Assembly: GCA_019426215.1 (NCBI GenBank)
Contig: CM033399.1
Span: 24,995,022-25,059,021, forward strand
Source of the DNA: Buddleja alternifolia
Lineage: Eukaryota; Streptophyta; Magnoliopsida; Lamiales; Scrophulariaceae
Direction of reading: 5' to 3'
DNA length: 64,000 bases
Made by a program: the position numbers and the translations under genes. The notes under the pieces are model-generated. The model made no database searches. It had not been told where the DNA came from and saw only the letters and a list, made by a program, of their open reading frames with translations. Below are positions 46,055-58,066 of the stretch, in pieces (position 1 is the stretch's first letter; every line of letters starts with the position of its first letter).

Positions 46055-47275
46055 GTTTCTTGATAAGGTGTCATTTATTTTTGAAAGGCCTATGTTTCTA
46101 ATTTTAAAGGAAAAAATGGTTTATGATTCCGAGCATCGTACAATGCATTATGAACTTTCTTGTGAAATCGCACAAAATTGTCGACAAGTTTTAGCTTACA
46201 TTTGAAGAAAAAATTGTTTTACACTAGATATTTTTTGATAATGCGTCATATATTTGGAAATCCCAATGTGTCTACTATGAAAGGAAAAAGCAGCTTATGA
46301 TTCCGAGCATCGTACGATGCGTTATTGACTTTCTCGTGAAGTCGCGCAAAATTATCAATAAATTTTAGCTTACGTTTGAAGAAAAGCGTGTTTTATACTA
46401 AATGTTTCTTGATAATGTGTCATACATTTTTGGAAATCTCTATTGTGTCTATTTTGAAAGAAAAAAATAGTTTATGATTCCGAGCATTGTACAATGCGTT
46501 ATGAACTTCTCGTGAAGTCCCGCAAAACTGTCAATGCATTTTAGCTTATGTTTGAAGCAAAAACTGTTTTATACTAGACGTTTCTTGATAATGTGTTATA
46601 CATTTTTGGAAAGCTTATATGTCTAATTTGAAAGGAAAAAAATGGTTTATAATTCCGAGCATTGTACAATGTGTTATGGACTTTCTCATGAAGTCGCGCA
46701 CAACTGTCAATAAATTTTAGCTTATGTTTGAGCACAAATCTATTTCATACTAGACATTTTACTTATAATTTTTCATACATTTATGAAAATCCGTATGTAT
46801 ATAGTTTGATAGGAAAAAAATGGTTTATGATTCTAAGCATCGTATAGTGCATAATACACTTTCTTGTGAAGTCGAGCAAAATTGTCGATACATTTTGGTT
46901 TATGCTTGAAGAAAAAACTGTCTTATACTAGATATTAATTGATAACGTATCTTACATTTTTAGAAATCCCTATCTGTCTACTTTGAAAGGAAAAAAATGG
47001 TTTATGATTCCGAGTATTGTACAAGGCTTTATCCATTTTGTCATGAAATTGCACAAAATCGTCAATAAATTTTAGGTTCTGCTTGAAGACAAATCTGTTC
47101 CATATTAGAATTTTTATATAATGTGTCATACATTTATGAAAATCTCTATGTGTCTACTTTGAATGGAAAAAAATAGCTTTCGATTCCAAGTATCATACAA
47201 TACGCTATGGGCTTTCTCGTAAAGTCGCGCAAAATAGTCGATAAATTTTAGCTTAATGTTTGAATAAAAAACTGC
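46055..47275 (+). repeat. ~177-bp satellite-like tandem array, part 2
   Basis: About 6.9 monomers. Landmark TTAGC or variants at 46191, 46365, 46541, 46717, 46895, 47072 and 47248 (spacings 174-178). Same monomer as part 1. It continues beyond the LINE. Confidence 0.85.
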
Positions 47276-47873
47276 AGTACAAAACAGTTGGCTAAGGGGT
47301 AAGTTCTCTATACATACTGCTTATGAGCATGTCTTGGAGCACAAAGATGAAGTTGAGTGGAAAAGTGTGGTGAGGGGCAAAGGACCTGTGTCAAAGCACA
47401 GATTCATTATTTGGTTGGCTGTACATAATCGGCTGAAAACGAAAGATAGACTAGGTAAATGGTTGCATGATCTAGATGAAAGTTGTATCTTGTGTGCAAA
47501 CAAGGAGGAGTCTAGAGATCATCTTTTCTTCCAATGTGAGTTTACTAAAGAGATCCTAGTTAGCTGCTGGGCTAAATTAGGACTCAGATGCAGGGTCTTT
47601 AGATGGGGAGAGGTCCTTCAATGGGTGAAAAACATAAGCTGTGGGAAGACACAGCTTAGCAGATTGAAGAGGGCGCTATTTGGGGCAATGGTTTACTTCA
47701 TCTGGATGGAAAGAAACTGTCAATTGTTTGGTCGGGGTAGAAAATCTATTAAGGAAATAGTCGGTATTATTTGGTCTGTTATTAATTGTAAATTTGATAT
47801 GTGAGTGAGTCCAGGTATGCCTGTTATAGTTGTACAGATTTGATTTTAATACAAAGCTTATCGTTCCAAAAAA
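47276..47873 (+). mobile_element. 5'-truncated LINE with zf-RVT domain
   Basis: The TSD ATAAAAAACTGC occurs at 47264-47275 and, with one extra A, at 47874-47886. The element ends in an A-rich tail. The ORF at 47334-47804 encodes the zinc-binding C-terminal domain of plant LINE reverse transcriptases: KSVVRGKGPVSKHRFIIWLA, then CILCANKEESRDHLFFQCEF, with its Cys/His set, and a final basic segment with YFIWMERNCQLFGRG. The RT core and endonuclease are absent, as expected of a truncated insertion. The translation is open, so insertion may be fairly young. Confidence 0.85.
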
Positions 47874-47886
47874 ATAAAAAAACTGC

Positions 47887-48182
47887 TTCATAGTAGATGG
47901 TTCTTGATAACGTGTCATACAGTTTTGGAAAGCCCTATGTGTCTACTTTGAAAGAGAAAAACAATTTATGATTCCTAGTATTCTACAATGTGTTATGGAA
48001 TTTTTCGTGATGTCGCACAAAATTGTAGATAAATTTTAGCTTACGTTTGAACAAACATTTGTTTCATACTAGACATTTCTTGATAATGTGTCATACATTC
48101 TTGAAACGCCCTATGTATTTACTTTAAGAACAAGGAAACGATTACAATCCCCAGTATTCTACAGTACGTTATGGACTTTATG
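47887..48182 (+). repeat. ~177-bp satellite-like tandem array, part 3
   Basis: About 1.7 monomers. TTAGC at 48036 is 177 bp from the previous one once the LINE and one TSD are subtracted. Homology fades after TTATGGACTTTATG. Confidence 0.8.
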
Positions 48183-48239
48183 TTCAAATTACCCATACTT
48201 TCTTGTCTATGTAAACATACGTCAATGCTCATTGTAACC

Positions 48240-48730
48240 TTCATGTTCGTTTCTCCACTTCATTTTATCTGTACTTCCTATTCACAGTACTCTTACATCC
48301 ACTTTCCTGTATCCATATTACACATTCACAATACCTAATACTTCTCTTTAATTGTCACAATACTTCCTATATATTGTACGAATACTCCCATTTAACTGTC
48401 ACACTACTTTCTCTCACAATACGTCCTGTATTGTACCAATTCTTTCATATAACTGTGACATAACTTCCTCTGTATTGTACCAATACTCTCATTTAACTGT
48501 TGCAATTCTTCCTTTGTATTGTACATATACTTCCATTTAACTATCACACTACTTCCTCTATATTGTATCAATACTTCCATTTAATTGTCACACTACTTCC
48601 TCTGTATTGTACCAATACTTCCATTAAACTGTCACATTACTTCCTCTATATTGTAACAATAATTCCTTTTAACTGACGCTACTTCCTCTGTAACAATACT
48701 TCCGACTAACTATAAAAATACTGCATTAAT
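48240..48730 (+). repeat. Minisatellite, ~45-bp degenerate unit
   Basis: Roughly ten copies of a unit like ATTGTACCAATACTTCCA plus TTTAACTGTCACACTACTTC (consensus halves). Best preserved at 48360-48680. It directly follows the satellite array. Confidence 0.75.
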
Positions 48731-49731
48731 ATTGTAAAATATTGCCTTTGTACTGTAACAATACGTCATTATATATTAAACATGTGATACTCTTGAGTCC
48801 AACATAAAGCATCAAAATGGAAAACAAACTTCATTATGTATTACACCATACTTCATTATGTCTCACATGTGCTAAACCCCTAAATCCTAAATCCCAAACC
48901 ATCATAGTAATATTCATGGAATTATTGATTTTATCATCTTTGTTCACATAAATTACATTAGAACGTGATATTATGAAGTAGTATGCTTGTAGTAGTATAG
49001 ATATGCATCATATTTGATAAACAACACTATAGTGAACGAGAGAAAAATTGGCTTAAAACAAACTATATACCTAATAGATGAAACATGTGTATCGCAAGAA
49101 AGTGAAACATATACCTGGGTTCTTAAGGCTATCTTTGATGAATTAATGCATATAATGCTCCGAATGTGTTGTTTAACACAATTTCATGATACTATAAATG
49201 AATAATATTAAATATACAACATGCCTAGTATAATCATGTGTATATATATTTCAAAACTACAAACTCACACAAAGTTAAGTGATCATTAATAGTAGAGTAG
49301 ATACACCCAACTTTGTGAAAGACATGTAACTCTATCAATTTCATGCATAATTTATACTACACACGATGTCTAATGCAACTTTAAGATATTATAAATACAT
49401 ACGTTCATGTGTAAAATACTTGACTTAATATAATCAAATGTGTCAATGGGCTTAGGGTTTAGGGTTTGGGGTTTAAGATTTAGGATCTAGTATCTAGGGT
49501 ATGGTTACTTACTTGTCCGGGTGACAATACTACCAATTCCCAGAAACCATACTAAATAAGCGCAGTACCCATACTTCCAATAAACAGTACTTGTACATCC
49601 AATTCACAATATCCATACTACATATTGGAAGTATAGGTATTGTTAAATCAAAGTATTACGACATGAAAGTGAACGTATTGATATGTTAATTGGAAGTATG
49701 AGTACTGTTAAATGGAAATATTGAGACATCA
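48731..49731. other. AT-rich DNA with short inverted telomere-like motifs
   Basis: No gene. AAACCCCTAAATCCTAAATC (48876-48895) and TTAGGGTTTAGGGTTTGGGG (49452-49471) are degenerate copies of the plant telomere repeat in opposite orientations. Minisatellite-like words (ATACTTCCAAT, ACAGTACT) recur at 49565-49620. Confidence 0.45.
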
Positions 49732-52674
49732 TGTTAGGAAATTTCATTTTAGATATTTTGATGACGATAAGATAGGTTTTAGTTAGACCCCAAAGATATT
49801 TAAGTTTATCTTTATTAGAATATGTCTAAGCGTTTAAAGTTATCGAGTTGTAATTTTTCAGTAAGGTATTTTATCTTTATAATTTTAGACTAGTATCTAG
49901 CGCTTGAGCTATGATAGAATTCTAGGTGAGTCTAGCAAAGTGATATTGAAGATCAGCGTCTGAAGACTTTGAAGATAAGAGATTCGTTAAGCGACTGTCA
50001 AGTGCCTAAGAATCATTCTAGATGATCCTTCCACAAGCGCCTGTCATCACCTGAATTAAATCTGAAGTCAATAAGCACTTAAATGCAACATTCAATGGAC
50101 ATTTAATTCCAATGGGAATTAAATTCAAATGCATTAAATGCTTGATAAGAACATTAAATATGATAAGGATTATTGGCGTACGGATAAGCCTTTCCCATTG
50201 GTTGTCAACTCAAAGTAGGTCTGCTACCAACTCTATGTAGCAGAATTTCCAAAGATGTTAGAAAAAGACTAAGTCACGCGCCTCGTGTTAAACACGCTCC
50301 TGCTTGTGTCCAACGGACAAATTCCAAGAAAAGTCTATAAATAGATCCTCACAGCTCAACTTTAAATACTAAGAATTATTATCAAAAGCTTGATATACAC
50401 TTACGCTGTTGAAATCTATATTCATTCTTAAAATCTCAAAACCTCCATAGCCAAAATATCTTTGAGCTTATACATTTTGTTAGGAAATTTCATATTAGAT
50501 GCTTTGATGATGACAAGAAGAGCTAGGACGTTATGTTAGACCCCAAAAATAATGTAAGTTTATGTTTTCATAGAACTATTGTATAAGTGTTTGAAAGTTT
50601 GTAATTTTGTTAGGCTTGTAATTTTTATCTTTGTAGATTTTAGACTAAGTATTGGATACCAAGTTGCTAGTAGAATTCTAGGTGAGTCTATTAGAGATGA
50701 AGTTAAAGATCAGCGTCTGAAATCAAGCGAAGATGAAGATTTGTTCTTAGCGACTATCAGACGCTAAAGGACTGTTTCAAGGTTGTTGAATCAAGCGCTC
50801 AAATACTCAAGCAATCAAGGATCAGATTCACCTGAAATAAATTCTCAAGTCATTAGAACTTAAATGCAATCATCAACGGACATTTATTTCCAACGGAAAA
50901 TAAATTCAAATGCATTAAATGCCTGATACGTGCATTTAAATGTGATAAGGCATTATGACTTGTGGACAAGCCACCTTTTGAGTAGACTGTTAAATTTCAG
51001 AGTTCCAAACCTGTTCCTATCCAATCGGAACCAACAGAATTTCAGGAATGTCAGAAAGGGACTGTTTAGCACACTGCGTGAGTTACATGCGCTCACATGT
51101 GTCCAACGTATAAATCCCAAGAAATCCTATAAATAGTACCCTTCAACAAACCTTAAAATATACACGTACATACACAAGAAAAAGGTCAAAACTTTGCTGA
51201 AATTACTTGAAAGAAAAGCTTACAAACTCCATAGCCAAAATCCTTCAAGCTTTTCACAATACATTCCAAAGACAGTCATAGATATCTCAAACCTCTTCAG
51301 AGAAGAACCCTAAGTTCCTATTGAGATATCCTAAATTGTTTGAACTTTCCAACATAAAAAAAATCTGTGACAAAACCCTCAACATCTTTCATCTGAGTGA
51401 GAAAGTTTGTTGACTCTACAAGCAGCATTTCTGTGTGAGAGAAGCTTGTTGAAGAAGATCTTCATTAGAGCTGAAGTCTGTTTGATCAAGGAGTTCAAAG
51501 ATCATCTTCCCTTTCATCTATTTTGTAGAAGTCTCTGTGTGACTATTCGATAATCAATCTAGTGAATTCCTCCAAGTGCAAAGGAGAAGAAAGACGTAGC
51601 TGGGATTACATCACTTAGTGAACCTTACAATATCTTGTGTTATTTACTGTCTTATTGCTTTACTTTACATTTTGCATATTATATCTTGAAAAAGCATTCA
51701 AAACAGTTAAGCGACTAATTCAAGTTCAAAATAACGCTAAGCTATAAAATCATTTTCGCTGTGCTAATCCTGATTAAACGATTGAAACATTACCATACTT
51801 TGATAATGGTTGAAATCACTAAGTCTAAGTTGTCTTTTCTTAAGCGCCTGACCTAGCGCTAAGCTTTCCAAGCGTTCAAATTCTTCAAAGTAATACAAAA
51901 TTTTTAAAGTCGAAAAAGACTCTAGGGTCTATTCAACCCCCCCCCCCTTCTAGACCCTTTCGTATGCCACTTGGGACCCTCTTATCTCTACAGCCAAACC
52001 AGTATCTCTTACCTCTTTATAGAAGAACTATCATTTTTAAAGAGATATTCCACAATTGTTTGAACTTTTCAAATCAAACAAACCTTGATAAAACCCATCA
52101 ACCTCTTCAATCTGTGTGACGAACTTGTTGAAGACAAAGCAATATTTCTGTGTGAGAGAAGCTTGTCAGAAGCAGATCTTAGCCGAGTTAAAATCTTTGT
52201 AATCAGGGAACTCGAGATCAGGCCTTCACCATTTGCTATTTTGTTGAAGCTATCTGTGTGAAGCTTTGTGATTCATTATATTGAATTCCTCCTGTGTGGA
52301 AAGGACTAGAAGGACGTACTTGAGATTACATAAACCCAGTGAACCTTACAATCCTCGTGTCTTCTTTACTTACTGTTTTATTGCATTATTTGTTATTATC
52401 TTCTTACATTATCATAAAGCATATCTTCTTAAAACACGTGCAACTAAACAGTTTCTAAGCGCCTAACTATTCACACTAGGAGACTTGTACAAATCTTCCC
52501 GATGTGTTAACCCTGATATAAGTGCTGAGAGCCTGATCCATCTTGATCAAGTACTCAAAACTATTGTTGAAGTTATCTTTCTAAAACAAGTCTAAAAATT
52601 CGAAAAAAAATTCAGGGTCTATTCAAGCCACCCCCTCCCTTCTAGACCCTTTCGTATGCCACTTGGGACTAACA
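49732..52674 (+). repeat. 5' LTR of copia element 3, with a same-family LTR nested inside
   Basis: The outer LTR runs 49732-50477 and resumes at about 51980-52674, ending CACTTGGGACTAACA. The inner copy (50478 to about 51979) also starts TGTTAGGAAATTTCAT and ends ATGCCACTTGGGACC, missing its last few bases. CATAGCCAAAAT occurs in both, and the outer sequence resumes where the inner one departed. TGGTATCAGAG (52677-52687) is the primer site. Confidence 0.75.
50478..51979 (+). mobile_element. Nested solo LTR of the copia-3 family
   Basis: Complete at its left end, short of the final TAACA at its right. Contains AGACCCCAAAAATAATG, CTATAAATAG (51127-51136) as probable TATA box, and an 11-C run at 51938-51947. 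No internal region, so a solo LTR is the simplest reading. Confidence 0.65.
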
Positions 52675-52774
52675 AGTGGTATCAGAGTGGTTGAAGTTGA
52701 AATTTTTAAATTTCCAAGCATAGCTGCTTGATTAGATCCTATTTTAAAATTTAATTGAGTTAAAAATTTCTTTC

Positions 52775-54048
52775 ATGACATTCGCTAAAGTACCTAAGTT
52801 AACCGAGTCAAATTATGACTCATGGAAGGTCAAAGCATTTACTTATCTTTGTTCTTGTGATGATGAAATGTATGATATCATTTCAGATGGGCTGAATTAA
52901 ATTTATAAGGTCATCACTAGAGCGCCTGGAGCCGCAGAAGAGACCCCTGACGGTTATGTTGAAAATCCAAAGCATGATTGGTCTACGGATGAGTGTCGGA
53001 GAGCAAATTTGGATAATGTTGGTCGGAGCGCTCTATATACAGTCATCGGTGATAATGATAATTTATTCAATAAGGTCAAGTCGTGCTCTACGACTAAGGA
53101 AATATGGGACAAGTTGGCTACAATATGTGGTGGGTCAGCGCAAATCAAAGAAAACAAGCTTTCGATTGCCAAGAAAAGGTTTAATGGATTCAAAATGTTT
53201 CCTAATGAGACACTAGAACAATTGGATATAAGATTCACTGCTCTTGTTACGAAGTTAGCATCTCTAGGCATGGATTTGCATAATAGAGAAATGGTGGTTA
53301 AGATTTTCAAAAGTCTACCTAGTAGATTTTTTATGAAAACAACGACTATGATAGGAATCAAATATATTGGATCTTCTAACACCAGAAGATGCTTTTTTAG
53401 AACTTAAGGCTTTTGCATTTGAGTTAAATTTAGCAAGTGATGTAGAAAGCAGTCAAGTGATAGAGTCTGGAGCGCTAATAGCATCAGTCAAGGTAATAAG
53501 GGAAAGGGGTCAAATATAAGTGATGAAGAGGAATTAGCATTGCTAAATAGATTTTGAAAGTTTCTAAAATATGAAAAGAAAGTAAAAGCTTTTAAGCATC
53601 AAGGACAGAATTTCTATCAAGCGCCTCCTCCAGCACAACAACAGTATCAAGTGCCTCAATACTCTTCTCCTCCCTCAACACCAAATCAATACCAAGCGTC
53701 TTCTCCGCAAAATCTCTCAGTGTCAGTATTCTCAAAACCACAAATTGCAAGGTTAACAAATGAGCAAAAGATGAAAACTAATCTTTGTTATAATTACAGA
53801 AATCCAGGGCACTACCAGGTAAATTGACTTTATCTAAATGTATCGAATCCCTCAAGGCAGGATTACTTGGATAGAAACCAATTCAGGAGCAAACTTCGTC
53901 AACAAGGTTTGCTAGCGGAATTAGAACCAATGTCCGCACCTGAAGATTTGGAGTCTTTAGAAGAGAGTAATGATGATGATGAGCCAGTGCACGATTCAGC
54001 GCTAGTCTGTCTCATGGCTAGAGATAAAGCGTCTTCAGACTCACTATC
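52775..54048 (+). pseudogene. Copia gag, N-terminal part, broken
   Basis: ATG at 52775 begins MTFAKVPKLTESNYDSWKVK, the usual start of copia gag. The UBN2-type domain continues with LFNKVKSCSTTKEIWDKLAT and ENKLSIAKKRFNGFKMFPNE. A stop at about 52898 and a frameshift at about 53370 break it. A Pro/Gln-rich stretch (53620-53700) follows, and a zinc-knuckle-like NLCYNYRNPGHYQVN lacking a Cys. The frame then runs DDDEPVHDSALVCLMARDKA to the chromovirus insertion, and resumes after it. Confidence 0.8.
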
Positions 54049-54927
54049 TGTTAGCCCCTTAGTTCGTCGGGTGCATTGGCACGGCAGGCTTGCGTGCCTA
54101 TGCACGCCGGTTTAATATGTGGTCGGACTCGACACTCGGGAATGTGCTAGTGTCGTGGCACGAGTTGTTAGAACAACATATGACACAAGGTTGGTGCAAT
54201 TAGTGTGGGATGGCCGGACCGGAATGTGGGTTAAATGGCACTGTCAAAAAAACTCGGCAGCTTGCTGGTTGGCTGGACAGTGTGCTTGGTTTCTCGGCAG
54301 CTTGTGGGATTTCTCGGCTGTGGGCTAAGTTCTCGACAAGTTGGCTAAGTTTTTTGGCAGCAGGCTTGGTTTCTCGGCAGACTGGGCAGAATGCTCGGAA
54401 GTGGGCTAAGTTACTCGGCAATTAGGAAAAAGAACTCGGCAGTGTGTGGATGAGAAAGAAAAATGGTGCGCCGATTGAGCGAGGCACCTGGGCGAGCGCG
54501 CAAGGCAGTTACCAAGCAGTTATCAGACATATGTGAGACATGTGCGGCTGTTATGGGCTGATTACTCAACATAACCGCCTGATACTTGGCAGCATTCGAT
54601 TGGCCCTTTGTCCTAGCGGTTAGGAAAATTGATTGTAGCCTATTTTATGTATATTTGGACAAGAGCTGCATGTTTTTGAGTATTGTGTGCAAGCCTTGTT
54701 GAATGTATGTTCTTGTATTAAGATTGGTGAATAATACAAGTTGACCATTGCTCGTAATTGTTGTGTTGCTTTACATTCCGTACATTGTGTGTGCTTTGGC
54801 TTGTCTATTGATTGAATTAAACACGAGTGTGGAAAGGGAGAGATTGGCTGACTGGTTTGTGTGATAACCAGGCCGCGCAGTGGTGAAATTGGGCGCAAAT
54901 TAAGGCTCAAAATTTACCCCTGTGATA
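54049..54927 (+). repeat. Chromovirus 5' LTR, with CTCGGCAG-type repeats
   Basis: 879 bp. Positions 54250-54440 hold about nine degenerate copies of CTCGGCAG or TTCTCGGCAG spaced 18-27 bp apart, also present in the 3' LTR. Followed by GTTGATACCCGAGCC, a possible but unusual primer site. Confidence 0.85.
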
Positions 54928-55005
54928 GTTGATACCCGAGCCACGTTTGAAGGGTTCTGACCATGATTGTTGCTTCCGCGTTGGTGTTCTGATTTGGATC
55001 GTGTG

Positions 55006-56120
55006 ATGGCAGATCCAAATGCTTTACGGGATCGAATTCTTGAGATGGAAATGAGAATTTTTTGGGTTGAAGGATTTATGGGGACACCCCCGAAACTGCT
55101 GGAAACTACTGTTTTCCAGGCATTGGAAAAGATAGATGCGTTGCAGAAATCGGTGAATGAGATCCCCTCTTTCATCGAAGGTCGGATTATGTCCATGGGC
55201 GAGGATCTCGGCATGCTAACTGATGTTGTGGATCTGAAGATTGATGTGATCAACACGGAATTAAGCGTGTTGAAGAGAGCCATGGGCGGTTCCATGCCGA
55301 ATGAGAGACCATCTTCATCCAAGTTAAAAGTTCCTGACCTGAAACCTTTTTGCGGTGCGAGAGACGCCAAAGAATTGGAGAATTTCTTATGGGATATGGA
55401 AACCTATTTCCAGGCGGCGAAGATCTCTGATTTGGAGAAAGTTTCGATCACTAACATGTACCTCGCTAGTGATGCGAAGCTTTGGTGGAGAACTCATATT
55501 AGCGCGAATAGGTATAAAATTGAAAAGTGGGATGCCTTGAAGCATGAATTGAAAGACCAGTTCCTCCCTTGCAATACATCTTGGCTTGCAAGGGAGTCGT
55601 TGTGAAAGTTGAAACATACCGGGACAGTTCGGGATTATGTGAAAGACTTCAGTTTCTTGATGATGGATATTCATGAAATGGCTGAAGAGGACAAATTGTT
55701 CAATTTCATGTCCGGATTGCAATCTTGGGCCCAAGCCGAACTCAGGAGGCAAGGTGTCAAAGATTTGTCGTCTACTTATGCCGCTACAGACCGCTTGGTG
55801 GATTTTCATGTTATCGGTGGCCCGGATTCTGAAAAGAAGCAAAGTAAGGATATGGGCAAAGACAAGGGAAAGAATAAATATGGGAAAGACGGAAAATCCA
55901 AGTTTAAGAAGGCCAAGGATGCTGCGTCGGGTTCGAAACCTAAAGAATCTCAACCCGAGATCGATAAGTCTCGAAAAGGCTGTTTCATTTGTGGGGGTGA
56001 TCATCGGATGCGTGACTGCCCGAAACGTAGCAAACTTAATGCGTTGATGGCAGAGGATGATGATAGTGGTAAGGACGTTGCACCTTCATGGGTCAACCCC
56101 TTACAACTATTAAGTGCAAT
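55006..56120 (+). pseudogene. Chromovirus gag, one in-frame stop
   Basis: The start is taken at ATG 55006 (MADPNALRDRILEMEMRI). A coiled-coil-like N-terminal third leads into the gag capsid domain, KPFCGARDAKELENFLWDME and AKLWWRTHISANRYKIEKWD. TGA at 55603-55605 interrupts the frame, most simply an Arg codon changed by C to T. The same frame continues through LKHTGTVRDYVKDFSFLM and a Lys-rich linker to the zinc knuckle CFICGGDHRMRDC (CX2CX3HX4C, about 55981-56019). Gag would form the capsid; the stop prevents a full polyprotein. Confidence 0.85.
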
Positions 56121-56952
56121 TCAAGGGAAGTCCCCGAACCATAAGGGCCTTATGTATGTGAAGATTACTGTAAATGGCAAAGTTGTGATGGAGATGATTG
56201 ATACGGGCGCCACTCACAACTTTGTTGCTGAACGGGAGATTCAGAAGTTGGGTTTGAATGTCTCGGAGCATTCCAGTCGAATTAAGGTTGTGAATTCGGA
56301 GGCGAAGCCGATTAAGGGGATGGCCACTGTCCACTTGGTGATTGGGTCTTGGCACGGACAGTGTGAGCTTATGGCCGTTCCCCTTGACGACTTCGATATT
56401 ATTCTTGGGATGCAATTCTTAATTTCATCCAATGCCTTTGTGTGTCCTTGTGTGGGTGGATTATTGTTTGTTGATGCTGAGTGCAATCCATTTGTGAAGG
56501 ATGTTTTTCCTAGTGATGACCCGGGGCCGAGCAACAATAAAAATGGTTGTTTGTCGGCTATGCAAGTGAAGAAGGGCCTCAAGCATGGTGAACTGACGTA
56601 TTTGGCGGCGATGGTCGAAATCAAGAAGGATGTGTTTCAGGAGGTGTCGGATGCGATAACTACTTTGTTAGCGGAGTTCGAGGGCATCTTTCCCTCAGAA
56701 CTTCCTGAAGAGTTACATCCAAGACGAGCTATTGATCATAAAATTGAATTGGAACCAGGGGCGAGGCCTCCTTCTATGGCTCCGTATAGGATGAATCCAG
56801 CGGAGTTGGTGGAATTAAGGAGACAGTTGGATGAGCTTTTGGATGCTGGTTTGGTGCGGCCTTCTAAAGCGCCGTATGGATCTCCGATTCTGTTCCAAAA
56901 GAAGCAAGACGGCTTGATGCGGATGTGTGTGGATTACAGGGCTTTGAATTAG
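56121..56952 (+). pseudogene. Chromovirus protease and start of RT
   Basis: In frame with gag. The retropepsin site is MIDTGATHNFVA (about 56196-56231) and the later FDIILGMQFL (about 56393-56422) marks the C-terminal half of the fold. The linker to RT carries FEGIFPSELPEELHPRRAID, then MAPYRMNPAELVELRRQL and SPILFQKKQDGLMRMCVDYR, the first RT motif. The frame ends at TAG 56950-56952 and a frameshift of about 40 bp follows before RT resumes. Confidence 0.85.
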
Positions 56953-56959
56953 GTTACTA

Positions 56960-58066
56960 TAAAAAAATAAGTACCCTATTCCATACGCCTTGGATCTATT
57001 TGATAAACTATCGAGGGCACGGTTTTATACAAAGATCGATTTGAGGGCTGGATATTGGCAAGTGCAGGTTGCTGAAGGAGATGAGGCGAAAACTACTTCT
57101 GTAATGAGGTATGGTTCATATGAGTTTTTTGTGATGCCATTCGGTTTAACTAATGCCCCTGCCGCATTTTGTAATTTGATGAATGACGTGTTATACAAGT
57201 TCCTTGATCGATTTGTGGTTGTATATTTGGGTGATATTGTGATCTATTCGGAATCTCTCGAGGATCAGTTGGTGCATTTAAGGCGTGGATTTGAGAAACT
57301 GCGGGAATACAAGCTTTATGCCAAAAAAAAGAAGTGTGAATTCTTCCAGGAAGAAATCACTTTCCTTGGTCACATCATAAGCTAAGGAAAAATAAAGATG
57401 GATGGGAAGAAAGTGCTGGCTGTTGCTGAGTGGACAGCCCCATCCAAAGTTGCTGATTTGAGATCATTTTTGGGATTGGCGAACTACTATAGAAGGTTCA
57501 TTAAAGGGTACTCAAAAATTGTAAACCCTTTGACGGATCTTCTTAAGAAAGATCAGAAGTGGGAGTGGACCGTGAAATGTCAAAGTGCGTTTGATTTATT
57601 GAAACAGGCGGTATCATCGGAACCTGTGCTGAAAATGCCGGAGTTTGATAAACCATTTGAGGTGCAGACCGATGCTTCTGATCGGGCTATTGGCGGTGTG
57701 TTGGTCCAGGACAAACATCCGATAGCGTTTGAGAGTCGTAGACTCAAGGATGCCAAAATGCGGTATAGTACTCATGAGAAAGAGATGACGGGGGTGATTC
57801 ATTGTTTAGATGCTTGGAAGCATTATTTGTTGGGCACGAAATTTACTGTCGTAACGGATAATGTTGCCAACACCTATCTCAAGACACAGAAAAAGCTTAC
57901 TCCGAAACAAGCACTTTGGCAAGAGTTTTTGGGTGAGTATGACTTCGATTGGGTACACAAACCGGGTAAACATAATGATGTGGCTGATGCTTTGAGTCAA
58001 AAAGTGGTGGAAGAGTATGTTGCTGCCTTGACTCTTGTTGAGTCTGATTTCTTGGAACGGATTTGA
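56960..58066 (+). pseudogene. Chromovirus RT and RNase H, active-site mutation
   Basis: RT motifs: FYTKIDLRAGYWQV, MPFGLTNAPAAFCNLMN and the catalytic box VVVYLGDIVIYS at about 57217-57252. That box is normally YLDD, so the first catalytic Asp is Gly here. TAA at 57383-57385 is in frame between RT and the connection domain. RNase H follows: [18 protein letters not shown], with catalytic Asp, [20 protein letters not shown] and [10 protein letters not shown], and [15 protein letters not shown]. The frame ends at 58064-58066. Even without the stop, the altered YLDD would block DNA synthesis. Confidence 0.88.

Noticed and set aside
48360..48680. CRISPR-like regularly spaced repeats
   Set aside because: Units are contiguous and degenerate with no unique spacers, in a plant genome; it is a minisatellite.
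49452..49475. Interstitial telomere array
   Set aside because: Only two to three degenerate units; too short to call an array.
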